A DNA stretch of 64,000 nt, from NCBI RefSeq assembly GCF_017562075.2, contig NC_054082.1, forward strand, positions 57,082,136 through 57,146,135, in the 5' to 3' direction. The notes beneath the pieces were generated by a model. It saw only the letters and a list, made by a program, of their open reading frames with translations, was not told the origin of the DNA and made no database searches. Source of the stretch: Anopheles merus (taxonomy: Eukaryota; Arthropoda; Insecta; Diptera; Culicidae). Positions 11,319 through 21,258 of the stretch are shown here, piece by piece. How positions within the stretch are numbered: position 1 is the first letter of the stretch; each line of letters opens with the position of its first letter. The translations under genes were made by a program, and so were the position numbers.

Positions 11319-11876
11319 AGTAATGGCTATACCTGAATTTTCCAAAGCCATTATCATTGGACGATATTGCTCAGACAAACCAGCCAATAGAAGCGTTCCA
11401 ATCCACTCTTCGGAAATCGCAAAGCCTATTCCGTTGAGTTGATGCGACGTTGAAATTGTGCGGTTAACGTATTCGGACATGGATTCGCAAGACGACAAAT
11501 CCGTTGTTATCAGCTTGTGCAGCAGTCCGACTCTTCTAGTAAGACCAGAATCTTCAAAAGCTCTCTCCAACTTAGCCCAAACTTCTCTTGCTGTCGTTGT
11601 TTCCTTGACGTGCACATAATTCAACGCATCAAGAAGAAGGATGATTTTTGCTCTTGCCTTGCGATCCTTGCCTGCATCCACGGCTACGTAGCTCCCGTCG
11701 TCATTCTTTTTCGGCTTTACCACGCACCAGAGATCTTCGAGCTCAAGGAAGGTTTGTACCGCAAACTTCCAAGTGTCCTAATTTTCTCTACCGGTAAGAC
11801 GTTCGATGCCAGGAAGATTCGACGAAACTATGCTACTACCTGCAGCGCTTGAGGATCCAGTGGAACTTGAATTCAT
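11319..11876 (-). pseudogene. Copia gag, N-terminal part, with one stop codon and a nested insertion at its end
   Basis: The start codon at 11876 opens a Ser-rich N-terminus (MNSSSTGSSSAAG). An in-frame TAG at 11778-11780 follows. The frame then continues with the Copia gag core (DTWKFAVQTFLELEDLW, AREVWAKLERAFEDSG, LLAGLSEQYRPMIMALENSG). The text is cut at 11319 by the LTR of Gypsy G1 and resumes at 6175. This domain (UBN2-like gag) forms the Copia particle shell. The frame appears to run on past 11319, but that extension is LTR sequence and not gag. Confidence 0.8.
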
Positions 11877-11931
11877 CTTCGGTTTCTTGTCACTTGATTG
11901 AAAATTACACTTCTTCAAATATCGTACTATT

Positions 11932-11945
11932 CTGGGCCCATAACC
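11932..11945 (-). other. Copia primer-binding site (GGTTATGGGCCCAG on the minus strand)
   Basis: The minus strand reads GGTTATGGGCCCAG just upstream of the Copia gag. This matches, from memory, the internal initiator-methionine tRNA primer site of Drosophila copia. The base next to it (11946) should be the last base of the Copia 5' LTR. Confidence 0.7.
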
Positions 11946-12022
11946 TATTGGCAGTAGTGCAAACAACCAGCGTATTGTATGGTTAGGAACAGAATGAATT
12001 TATTTGGTAGAAAACTTATAAC
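11946..12022 (-). repeat. Probable piece of the Copia 5' LTR, split by Gypsy G2 and G3
   Basis: This stretch abuts the Copia primer site and stops at the ATAAC target duplication of G2. Taking out G2 and G3 joins it to 16605-16624 and then to 28948-29001, which ends in CATAACA. The total is about 150 bp with a minus-strand start of TGTTATGAG. No matching 3' LTR was found, so the extent is an inference. Confidence 0.4.
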
Positions 12023-12261
12023 TGTTAAGGTCTGTCGTCATGTATTTAAAATAAGAGGTGGACGAATGCACGCGAATAAGTTAACACATATAAAAACGTT
12101 TGTTCACTATCCTATGTGGAGGCGCGCCGGAGAGAGAGTGATCCTTCGGGGATCACGTCATAAGCCCGAACCTAACGGCATCTCACGAGATGCGTGCACT
12201 CATCTGTGAGAGCCGTGATACATACAGGTTGGCTCACTAAGGCAAAATATTCACCATAACA
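12023..12261 (-). repeat. G2 3' LTR
   Basis: 239 bp, begins TGTTAAGG and ends CATAACA on the plus strand. A purine tract (minus strand, 12262-12273) adjoins it. It contains inverted sequences around CCTTCGGGGATCACGTC and CATCTCACGAGATG. Confidence 0.9.
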
Positions 12262-12270
12262 TCTCCCTCC

Positions 12271-14085
12271 TTAAAACGTTCGGTACACATCGAACCGACT
12301 GGGCGGTCTTCTGTTGCGAGAAGAGCGACGTGGTTCATGTACCGAATCGATTGTTTGATCCGTTCTGAGGGATGTAGCTCTTCTTCGTGGACATTTGATG
12401 AGTGTTGGGCGGCTGCTCTCAATATTAAAATTAGTAGATGGTACAATACAGGACGACACAGGCGCTGGCGGTGAGGACGGTTTATCAGCTTCTAGCTGGC
12501 CCGAAGATGCAGGTACTGGTGACGGATTAAAGTGCCAAGCATCGAATAACAGATCCAAAGGTAGTGGTGAATGGGCCCGTGTTGTGTCCTTAAACGAACC
12601 GTCGCTGATACGCCGACGTAGCTGATTAATGTGTCGACGGAACGTCTTCCCCTCAGCAGTCCGAACCAGGTACATGTATCTGCCTTGCCGATCGACCACC
12701 GTAGCAGTGACCCATTTCCAATCGTTCAGGCGGTACTCCTTAGCGTAGATCGACTCACCGGGATTCAGCTCACGAACTCGTAGACCAGCACTCGGTTGTG
12801 AAGCTTGACGTGGCGGCAATAACAGCTCTAGCAAAGTCCTGGGACGCCTGCCTAGCATAATCTCGGCAGGAGTTTTCGAATTATTCAGCTGAGCGTTCGG
12901 GGTGGCCCGATAGGTCTGCAAGAAGGTGTCCAGAGCTTCTCGTAACGTGAGACCATCGGCTGACATCTTCCTCAAAGCGCGCTTAAAGGTGTCGACAAAC
13001 CTTTCAACCTGCCCGTTGGATTGCGGGTGATACGGCGCTGTCCTGATGTGCTCAACCCCATTTTGCCTACAAAAAGATTCAAAATCTGTGCTAGTGAATT
13101 GTGGACCATTATCCGACACAAGTGTTACTGGGTTGCCAAAACGAGCAAATATGTTACGCAGTATACTTATCGTTGCCGTTGTTGTTGTACTGCTCGTTGG
13201 AATCACTTCTGGCCACTTCGAGAACGAATCGACAATCACCAGGTACCATTCCCCGTTGAGTGGTCCCGCGTAGTCGACATGAATGCGGTACCACGGACCT
13301 GGTGCTTCTGGCCAGCTGGTCGACTTGATGTGAGTTGGAGACTTAGCTGCTATCTGGCATGAATGACACGAGTTCACCCAATCGACAATGTCATGGTCCA
13401 TTGATGGCCAATAAAAATTACTTCTGGCCATGGCTTTCATCCTATTTATTGCTGGGTGCCCGAGATGAACCTGTTTCAACCAGGTGCGTTGCAATACTTT
13501 GGGGATTACCACCCTCTCTCTAAATAGGAGACACCCGTCGATTGCTGTAAGCGAATCTTTTCTGTCATGGAAGCGCGACAGTTCTCCTTCATAAGCTGCA
13601 TTATTTGGCCATCCATGTTTAACGTATTGAAGGACTTTGGATAATAATCTGTCGGCTTTGGTTTCTCTACTTATGTCGATAAAATTAACTGGAACATACT
13701 GAATAGCATTAGTTACCAATGATTTAACTTCCGCCCCTAATGTAACACATGCTATCACTGAATCTTCGTCTGGCTTGGCGTGTGTGTGTATCAGGCGGGA
13801 AAGAAGGTCAGCGTTGCTAAACTGATCGGTGCGAACGTATTCTATTTCAAAATCATATGCCAGTAGAGCGAAACGTTGCAACCGATTGGCTGTAAAATTG
13901 GGGATCCCTTTTTTCGACCCAAATATTCTCAAAAGCGGCCGATGATCTGTTTGTAATAAAAACTTTCTGCCGAATATCATCTTATGAAATTTTTTTATCG
14001 CAAAAATTATGGCCAAGCTCTCGCGATCAATCTGGCTGTATGCTTTTTCTGTCGCTGTGAGGGCGCGCGAGGCATGCTGGACCAC
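12271..14085 (-). pseudogene. G2 pol remnant: RNase H and integrase
   Basis: A 604-residue open frame. It starts inside RNase H (VQHASRALTATEKAYSQIDRE, LQTDHRPL). It then has the integrase zinc site (HLGHPAINRMKAMARSNFYW, then CHSCQ), core motifs HVDYAGPLNG, VSDNGPQF and SNGQVERFVD, and a C-terminal tail rich in Pro and Ser. It is closely similar to G1 throughout. The start seen is an artefact of the RTE-like insertion just upstream. It is uninterrupted but lacks a polymerase partner. Confidence 0.85.
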
Positions 14086-14110
14086 CCGAATAGATCCGTC
14101 AGGATACTTA

Positions 14111-14805
14111 CTTACTTACTTATCCGGCACTACAACCGCTTTGCGGTCTTGGCCTGCCTCAGGAGTGTCCGAAACCGCTCACGGTCTCGCGCCTTCGTCT
14201 GCCAGTCCGTTATCCCGGCCTTAATGGCGGACGCCTCCACGCCATCTTGCCACCTCAATTTGGGCCTACCACGCCTCCTCTGTCCTTGTGGACGGCCTAA
14301 AAAGACTTTACGGGCTGGGTCGTCCGTTTCCATGCGTATAACATGGCCAGCCCACCGGAGCCTGGCGAGCTTTATACGCTGTACGACAGTGAGGTCGCCG
14401 TACATCTCGTATAGCTCGTCATTATAGCGGCTCCTCCATTGTCCTTCCACACATACGGGGCCAAGTATCCTTCTGAGCATCTTCCTCTCGAACGCGGCTA
14501 AGAGGGTTTCGTCAGATTTGGACAGTGTCCATGTCTCAGAGGCGTATGTGAGTACTGGTACTATATAGGTACTATATAGTCCCAGCTTCGTCCGTCGCGA
14601 CAGGTTCTTTGAGGTGAACTGATTTTTCAGGCTGTAGAATGACCGGTTGGCAGCCAGCATCCTTGCGCGCAACTCAGCTTCCATGCTGTTGTCGTTGCTG
14701 ACCTTTGACCCAAGATAGGTGAATTGTGGGACGACTTCAAAAGTGCGTTCACCTATCTGCACGTCACGCCTACGTAGATTCTGATTATTTGTTGGTGGGC
14801 CCGCT
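14111..14805 (-). mobile_element. RTE-like non-LTR fragment, 5'-truncated, inserted in G2
   Basis: About 695 bp flanked by an 18-bp duplication GATCCGTCAGGATACTTA (14093-14110 and 14806-14823). The plus strand begins with CTTA repeats, the tail of the element. The minus strand encodes only the C-terminal domain (FTYLGSKVSNDNSMEAELRARM, GLYSTYIVPVLTYASETW, RWAGHVIRM). It is a near copy of the 3' end of the larger element at 25537-28882. Confidence 0.92.
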
Positions 14806-14823
14806 GATCCGTCAGGATACTTA

Positions 14824-15288
14824 TGGCTTATTGTCGCCTCGAGGCCAACTGATGATGCGTCGGCAGATACGATGATTGCTTGTCTAGGATCGTAATGGGT
14901 TAGTAATAAATCGGAAGCCAATATCGTCTTGAAGCTCTCAAAAGCTTTTCTGCATTCCGACGTCCAGCGAAATTCGACTCCGGCCTTTAACAAATCGTCC
15001 AATGAATAGCGCAAATTTCTCATGTTGGGTACAAACCGACCGTAATAGTTTATGGCCCCTAAAAACGATCTTACTTCGGTTAAATTGGTTGGCTCCGGTA
15101 ACTTGCGAATAGCTTCAACCTTCTGCGCATCAGGCCGTAATCCATGGCTATCGATAATGTGGCCCAAATATTTAATTTGGTTAACCCTGAAGTGGCATTT
15201 TTCCACTCGCAGTGTGAACCCGTAGTTCTGAATCCGATTCAAAACTTCTACTACGGTTGCGTCGTGCTCCGCTTTGGATGGACCTCCG
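14824..15288 (-). pseudogene. G2 reverse transcriptase end and RNase H start
   Basis: From about 15288 the minus strand reads the end of the reverse transcriptase (NRIQNYGFTLRVEKCHFRVNQIKYLGHIID, VRSFLGAINYYGRFVPNMRNL) and the start of RNase H (IIVSADASSVGLEATISHKYPDGS). The open frame continues without a stop into the RTE-like insert down to 14130, giving a chimeric 370-residue frame. The catalytic YxDD lies in the deleted part. Confidence 0.85.
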
Positions 15289-16202
15289 ATGATATGACGG
15301 ATGGACCTCCGTCATTGTCAGCCTCATCTTTGAGCCCACACACCAGCATTAGGCACTTGAAGGTCTCTTCGTTCATGCTCGCAAACTGGAACTCGACGCA
15401 TACTCGGTTTACCCGACAGGAGAACGCGATCAAATCTTCCGTGCGCTTTTTACAAATCTGGAGGCATCTGTAGCGCTTACTAAGGAGAGATTCTCTACAC
15501 CCAAAAAGTGCTGTCAGCTTATCGACGGTTTCCTCAAACGATAAATCACGTGGTGAGCGGGGTAAAATATAGCTTATATAACGGGCGTGTTCTGGTGTTC
15601 CCAACTTACGCACTAAAAGCCTTACCTTAGCCTCATCGCCTAGCCGCGAAGCGTCTTTGGCAAACAGGTCCTCGTAGCGTGTGAACCAAGCTTCGAACGT
15701 AACACCAGATTCAGCTTCATACCGGAACTCTGATATGCTATTGGCCAAAGCATCGAGTATAAGTTCTGGGTTACTAGGGACGGTGGGCTGGTACTGCTGT
15801 GCGGGTGGTTGCTGGGCTTGCGCCGCGAATTGCTGCTGTTGCAACATTTGCGAAATTAACTGTAGCTGTTGCTGCAATTGCTGTTGCAGCAAGTGCAAGG
15901 TTTGGTGCAGGACGGCGTTATCCAGAGGTTGTTGACCCATCTGGCCATTTTGTACGGATGGCAATGGTGCTGACTGCGATGGCGCTGGTTGCGATGGCGA
16001 TGGTCCTAGCTGCACTGGCCTCGGTGTTAACTGCCCTCACGTAGCCGCGCGATCCAGGTTGAACATGGGCCGGCGGATCGTACACGGAAGGAACCTCACC
16101 GGTTTGTTGGGCCGTCATTGCACGGTAATCGATACGGCCTAACGATGATCGTCGCTGGTCTTCATCCATCGGGACTTCCATCGCTCCATCTCCGCTATTC
16201 AT
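15289..16202 (-). pseudogene. G2 gag
   Basis: The start at 16202 (MNSGDGAMEVPMDEDQRRSSLGR) matches the G1 gag N-terminus. A frame break near 16020-16045 separates it from the rest, which is in the frame ending at 15251. That part has a Ser/Pro/Gln-rich region, a long Gln stretch (LLQQQLQQQLQLISQMLQQQQ) and the capsid-like domain (SEFRYEAESGVTFEAWFTRYEDLFAKDASRLG). It stops at the internal deletion junction after LVCGLKDEAD. Confidence 0.8.
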
Positions 16203-16229
16203 CGTGCGCCGCTTCGACGTGATGTTGGA

Positions 16230-16232
<3 letters not shown>

Positions 16233-16284
<52 letters not shown>
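16233..16284. repeat. Homopolymer: 52 T on the plus strand (poly-A in the G2 leader)
   Basis: An unbroken run of T between the G2 primer site and gag. On the element strand this is a poly-A tract in the 5' untranslated leader. The length is likely to be unstable and may be inaccurate in the assembly. Confidence 0.9.
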
Positions 16285-16287
<3 letters not shown>

Positions 16288-16359
16288 CACTCTTACACGT
16301 TCAAACACAGACTTTTACTTTACAGACACTAAATTTTTAAAACAAATTCTCGTCGCCAC

Positions 16360-16599
16360 TGTTAAGGTCTGTCGTCATGTATTTAAAATAAGAGGTGGAC
16401 GAATGCACGCGAATAAGTTAACACATATAAAAACGTTTATTCACTATCCTATGTGGAGGCGCGCCGGAGAGAGAGTGATCCTTCGGGGATCACGTCATAA
16501 GCCCGAAACCTAACGGCATCTCACGAGATGCGTGCACTCATCAGTGAGAGCCGTGATACATACAGGTTGGCTCACTAAGGCTAAATATTCACCATAACA
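16360..16599 (-). repeat. G2 5' LTR
   Basis: 240 bp. Compared with the other LTR it has one extra A in GCCCGAAACC and three substitutions. Confidence 0.9.
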
Positions 16600-16624
16600 A
16601 TAACCACAGTGAATCATAGGTTAC

Positions 16625-16978
16625 TGTTATGTATGGTTCAACCTGCTGTTTGGAATTATTGTGCTACCTGGCCAACCGCGTTCTGACGTCTGTCAATTTT
16701 CGGGCGCGCCCAAGGTGTGTTTATTTAGAAGGTGAATTATTAGCGCGTTTGCCGGGCGCCATCGTTGAGTATTGTTATGTCAAATCGCATACAATTTTCT
16801 ATACTCCCCTCCAGCCCTTCCCGAATTTAATACCAGAGCACGCAGTATTGTTATGCCAAGTCGTGAAATGTCAATTTGCTCTGAAGCACTTCACCTCCTA
16901 ATATCCATCCTCTCTATCTTGAAAACAAACTAAACGTGAATAAAACTTGAACCGAATTATTAAACAGAAAATACAACA
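16625..16978 (+). repeat. G3 5' LTR
   Basis: 354 bp, TGTTATG to ACAACA. It contains two copies of a TATTGTTATG-TCAA/CCAA-TCG motif (about 16772 and 16849). This copy is about 168 bp longer than the matching part of the 3' LTR. Confidence 0.88.
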
Positions 16979-16980
16979 TT

Positions 16981-16996
16981 TTGGTGTCAGAAGTGG
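16981..16996 (+). other. G3 primer-binding site candidate
   Basis: TGGTGTCAGAAGTGGG two bases after the LTR end. It starts with TGG, as the 3' CCA of a tRNA requires. The tRNA was not assigned. Confidence 0.6.
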
Positions 16997-17030
16997 GATT
17001 CCTCGCAAAGTGAAACGGATTGAAAACACA

Positions 17031-17657
17031 ATGGCTCAGCTTGATCACGAATCTATGGCACAGCTTTCGACAATGATCGCCCAAGCGATAAAATCGGCAA
17101 TAGGTACACCCAACGCGCAGGTGAATAGAGACGACGCTGCTCCCCAACCAAAAGTGCCAACATTCTTGCACCCGGCTTTTCATGCGTCGGATGAATCAAC
17201 AGTCGAAGACTATTTTAACAGACTGGAGTGGGCGCTAAAACTGAGCAATATCCCCACCGATAAATACGCGGACTATGCGCGCGTGCACATGGGAACAGAA
17301 TTAAACAATGCTCTTAAATTTCTCGTCACCCCAAAGCGGCCAGAGGAAATTCCCTACGAAGAGCTTCGAAAAACACTCGAGAACCACTTCGACCAGAAGA
17401 AGAACAAGTTTGTCGAGAGTGTCAAATTCCGTAACATTTTGCAACAAAGGGGCGAAACGTATACCCAATTTGTTCTGCGACTCAAACAAAAGGCTGCCTA
17501 CTGTGAGTATGACGATTTTCTCGACAGAATGTTGATTGAACAAATGCTCCACGGCATGGAAGCACGCGACATTTGTGACGAAATCATCGCAAAAAACCAC
17601 AGCACGTTTAAAGAAGCTTTTGATATCGCATTAACGCTCGAAGCCACAGGCTTATGA
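17031..17657 (+). CDS. G3 gag
   Basis: The start at 17031 (MAQLDHESMAQLSTMIAQAIKSAIG) is the first Met after the leader. The capsid-like core has the pattern seen in mdg3/CsRn1-type Gypsy gags (DYFNRLEWALKLSNIP, YEELRKTLENHFDQKKNKFVESVKFRNILQQRGETYTQFVLRLKQKAAYCEY). It stops at TGA 17655-17657. The zinc knuckles lie in the +1 frame immediately after. The shift is either a lesion or a programmed frameshift; the sequence alone does not decide. Length 208 residues from this start. Confidence 0.75.
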   Translation: MAQLDHESMAQLSTMIAQAIKSAIGTPNAQVNRDDAAPQPKVPTFLHPAFHASDESTVEDYFNRLEWALKLSNIPTDKYADYARVHMGTELNNALKFLVTPKRPEEIPYEELRKTLENHFDQKKNKFVESVKFRNILQQRGETYTQFVLRLKQKAAYCEYDDFLDRMLIEQMLHGMEARDICDEIIAKNHSTFKEAFDIALTLEATGL

Positions 17658-18642
17658 AAACCCTCAGACTAAAAAGCAACAACCATTCCGTCGAGCAGAA
17701 CCTCCTACCAAAACGTGCGCTTCACATTCCAGATGGACACACGAACAAAGCAACAACACTGCAGCTACGCCCTGCAACGGCTGTGGTGGGCCGCATCCGA
17801 GAAGCCTTTGCCGCTTTCGCAACGCCCTATGCCATACATGTAACAAAAAAGGTCACATTTCGCAGGTTTGCCGAGCAGGAAACACATCACGCGAACGATC
17901 GAACATTGATCAGGTTGCGGATTTCAACATCGATTCCATACAATCCATTAACACGATGCGCAACTCAGCTCCCGCCGTCAAATTGATGATCGATATAAAA
18001 ATTGATGGAAAACGCACCAGCATGGAACTCGACACGGGAGCACCGTGCGGGATTATGGGGGAGACCACGTTACGGTCACTAAAAACAAACTATTCTTTTC
18101 TTCCTACAGATAGGCAGTTCACCAGCTACACCGGTCACCGCATCCATTGTCTGGGCCGATTGCCCGTAAACGTGTCTGTTGGCACGGTAACCCGTCGGTT
18201 AAACCTGTACATAGTAGCGGGACAAACAGACGCCCTCTTCGGTCGTGAGTGGATCGCCCAATTCGTTGATCAGATAGACCTTGGCAAAATGATAGCTCCA
18301 AACACACATGTCAACGCTGTTACTAACTCGAAGCTCACGATAGAACACGAAACCCAGTTGAATTCGTTGCTCGACAGTTTCCGTTCCGTGTTTAGCGACG
18401 TTCCAGGTAAATTGACCGGACCACCAGCATCAGTGCATCTCAAACCTGATGCATCGCCAATTTTTGCTAAAGCCCGAGATGTGCCATTGGCGTTACGCGA
18501 TAAGTACGCAGCAGAAATCGAAAAAAAACTCAAATTAGGGTTTTACGAAAAGGTGGAATTTTCCGAGTGGGCTTCGCCGACACACGTTGTGGCTAAAAAA
18601 ATGGTAATATCCGAATTACTGGCAATTATAAACCCACAGTAA
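17650..18642 (+). pseudogene. G3 nucleocapsid, protease and start of reverse transcriptase
   Basis: This frame overlaps the end of gag and is open from about 17650. It has two zinc knuckles (CNGCGGPHPRSLC and CHTCNKKGHISQVC), a protease site MELDTGAPCGIM and the reverse transcriptase entry (FYEKVEFSEWASPTHVVAKK). A run of seven A near 18595 shifts the frame, which then ends at 18642. The conserved sense continues one frame over, meeting a TGA at 18648-18650. Confidence 0.8.
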
Positions 18643-18650
18643 ACTCATGA

Positions 18651-20235
18651 ATGATTATTGACGAACATTCTATACCCAGAGTGGAAACCATTTTCAACCG
18701 TATGAAGGGAGCCACACTTTTCTGCCACTTAGACATAACCGATGCGTACACGCACTTGACAATCGATGAAGAGTTTCGTAAAATCCTCACCCTAAATACC
18801 ACCACGCACGGACTCATACGTCCGACACGAGCTGTGTATGGCGCGGCAAATATCCCTGCTATTTGGTAGCGCCGAATGGAAACAGTAATACACGGCTTAA
18901 CCAACGTAGTGAGTTTCTACGATGACATTATTGTTTTTCGCTGCCGATTTCGAAGCACTGCTAGTAGCCCTCGCTTCCACATTAAGTCGATTGCAACAGA
19001 GTGGTCTAAAACTAAATCGATCAAAATGCGTGTTTGCGGTACGATCCCTTGAGTGTTTGGGACACTGCATCGACCAAGAAGGTTTGCACAAGTCTACAAA
19101 ACATGTTGAAGCCATACGAGATGCACCAAGACCATCGACACCAGAAAAGTTGCAACTTTTTTTAGGCAAAGCAACCTATTACTCGGCATTCATTCCGAAT
19201 CTCTCTGCGAGAACACAAGTGCTGCGTGACATGTTACAAACAAGCAACTTTGAATGGTCACCAGAAGCAGATGAATCATACCAAGACGTGAAAGAAACAT
19301 TAACATCGCCACAGGTCCTCATGCAATACGATCCAACCTTACCGCTAATTCTAGCTACAGATGCGAGCAAAATCGGATTAGGTGCAGTTCTTTCTCACCG
19401 TCTGAGTAACGGAACAGAACGTCCAATCGCCTACGCGAGCTGCAGTTTGTCATCAACCGAGCAACGCTATCCGGTCATTGATAAAGAAGCTTTGGCAATC
19501 GTGTGGGCCATTAAGAATTTTTTTCACTACTTGTACGCACGCAAGTTCATACTGATCACAGACCATAAACCGCTGACTCAAATTTTTCATCCGGAAAAAT
19601 CATTACCAACCCTATGCATCAGTCGGATGGCGAATTATGCCGACTATTTGTCACACTTCAATTTTACAATTGAATACAGACCAACAAACCAAAATGCCAA
19701 TGCCGACTATTGTTCCCGTATCCCAAGTACATCTACGCTATCTGATGTCAATTGCCTTTCTCTTCATGAAGGAGGAAATGCCCAAGATGAGTTTGAGAGC
19801 TTTGTCTTGCACCAGATCCAACAGCTGCCAGTACGAGCAGAACACATCGCGCACGAGACACGCAAAGATCCTCACCTCGGGAATATCTTACAGGAGCTCG
19901 AAATGGGCCGAAGTCTTGCACACACCGGATACAAAGCACCAGAAGCTAAGTATACCTTGGTAGCTGGCTGCCTGTTATTTGAACACCGGTTATTTGATAA
20001 CCTGTTATTTGATGAATTTGATGTTTTGGCTGGCTGTTATTTGATAACCAATCCCAACCATCCTCCGCCCAGCGATCCTGAACGACCTACATACTGGGCA
20101 TATTGGTATCATAAAGATGAAATCGTTGGCACGTTCCCATGTCTACTGGCCAGGGATAGATATGGAAATCGAGCGAACCGCCAAATCGTGTGTACTATGC
20201 GCACAACAAGCGACAGCACCACCGAAGTTCTGTAG
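18651..20235 (+). pseudogene. G3 reverse transcriptase and RNase H, broken
   Basis: The polymerase reads IIDEHSIPRVETIFNRMKGATLFCHLDITDAY in one frame up to TAG 18867-18869. It goes on past the stop to the catalytic FYDDIIV and then shifts frame near 18930. From there to 20235 the frame is open: FAADFEALLVALASTLSRLQQSGL, the connection, and RNase H (ILATDASKIGLGAVLSHRL, IDKEALAIVWAIKNFFHYLYARKF, LITDHKPL). The end past about 19970 is distorted by a local tandem repeat and another frame break. Confidence 0.8.
19974..20049 (+). repeat. Local tandem duplication of GTTATTTGA(TAACC) in G3
   Basis: GTTATTTGA occurs four times within 76 bp (19974, 19989, 20004, 20036), twice as GTTATTTGATAACC, which is itself a palindrome. 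It lies in the linker before integrase and disturbs the protein. It looks like slippage or a filler insertion. Confidence 0.7.
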
Positions 20236-21098
20236 TCACCATTGGGAGTACCCATCCAACCCTTGGGAGAGAATACACATCGACTACGCTGGACCCGTAT
20301 CAGGAGCGATGTTATTGCTGGTGGTTGACGCGTATAGCAAGTGGGTCGAAGTAAAAATAACGCACTCCACAACATCTTCCGCCACCATTGATCTGCTAGA
20401 TGGACTGTTTGCTACGTATGGTGCGCCAGTAACAGTAGTGTCCGATAACGGAACCCAATTTACATCCGCCGAGTTTAAATCGTTCCTTCAAAGAAGTGGC
20501 GTACAATTTCATAAACTATCCGCACCGTACCACCCGGCGACGAATGGACAAGCTGAACGCTACGTCCAGACAGTGAAGCGTGCATTGAAAGCGATGGGAA
20601 CATCAAGCCATAACCTACAGGCAAACCTCAATCTCTTCTTACAACAATATCGCAAAGCACCTCATAACGAAACGGGAGAATCGCCAGCGAATCTGTTCCT
20701 GGGTCGAAACATCAGAACACGCTTAGATCTAGTTCGACCGCAAAACACACACGCTAGACTCACTGAAAAGCAACATACGGAATTCAAAGCAAATTATCGC
20801 TCTTTCTTACCGGGACAACAAATCTATTGCTTATCTGGTAACTCGCAAATGGATAAGTGGATACCGGCAACGGTGCATGCTCGCTTAGGAGACCTACACT
20901 ACGATGATTTATATCAAGGAAAACATCTGAAGCGACATGTAGATCAGATCAGATCTTTCCTCAGCAACAATCAGTCCACCAAAGTAACGAACGAACCGGA
21001 GACAACCCGATCAGGTAGAGAAAATCAACACAGGCACTACTACGGCAACACCCAACCGACACAACTACGATCCAGCGGAGAAGATTCCCCGACATGTC
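20117..21098 (+). pseudogene. G3 integrase, cut by G4
   Basis: Integrase from the zinc site (SHVYWPGIDMEIERTAKSC, then CAQQ) through the core HIDYAGPVSG, VSDNGTQF and TNGQAERYVQ to the C-terminal region (KWIPATVHARLGDLHYDD). It overlaps the end of the preceding frame. G4 enters at 21099. The open frame runs by chance into the G4 LTR to 21190, and those last residues are not integrase. Confidence 0.85.
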
Positions 21099-21227
21099 TA
21101 TTACGTGGTTCAACCATGAGTGCTTTTATTGATCTGACCATATTATCTTACACTAACCTGAGCCATAACACCGATCTCACTAACACCTAGTTACATGCTA
21201 TAATTTCGCATATGTATATATACTACA
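21099..21227 (-). repeat. G4 3' LTR
   Basis: 129 bp. On the element strand it begins TGTAGTATATATACATATG and ends GTAATA. It is unusually short for a Gypsy LTR. Confidence 0.88.
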
Positions 21228-21258
21228 GTCTCCCCACTAAACGCAAACTTACGATTAA

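Larger units (their letters stand above)
1480..11945 (-). mobile_element. Ty1/Copia retrotransposon, decayed and interrupted by two nested insertions
   Basis: A Copia element runs right to left. The primer site is at 11932-11945, gag at 11876-11319, the rest of gag plus nucleocapsid, protease and integrase at 4999-3827, and reverse transcriptase plus RNase H down to about 1640. Removing the CR1-like insert (5007-6156 plus one TSD) and Gypsy G1 (6181-11313 plus one TSD) brings the gag text back together, which proves that both inserted into Copia. About 4.2 kb of Copia sequence remains, a normal size for the family. Several stop codons and a frameshift in RNase H make it dead. The left edge and the 3' LTR were not recognised. 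Confidence 0.8.
12023..16599 (-). mobile_element. Gypsy LTR retrotransposon G2, internally deleted, same family as G1
   Basis: LTRs at 12023-12261 (239 bp) and 16360-16599 (240 bp) differ at about four places. The duplication ATAAC flanks the element (12018-12022, 16600-16604). A purine tract lies next to the 3' LTR, and TGGCGACGAG (16349-16358) sits one base inside the 5' LTR. Gag is followed directly by the end of reverse transcriptase: the nucleocapsid, protease and most of the polymerase are missing. An RTE-like fragment (14111-14805) interrupts what is left. The element could not move by itself. Confidence 0.92.

Noticed and set aside
12121..12200. Possible structured RNA around CCTTCGGGGATCACG in the G2 LTR.
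   Set aside because: The hairpins are short and lie in both LTRs; they are explained as ordinary LTR sequence.
21099..21190. C-terminal extension of G3 integrase.
   Set aside because: It is G4 LTR sequence read by chance.
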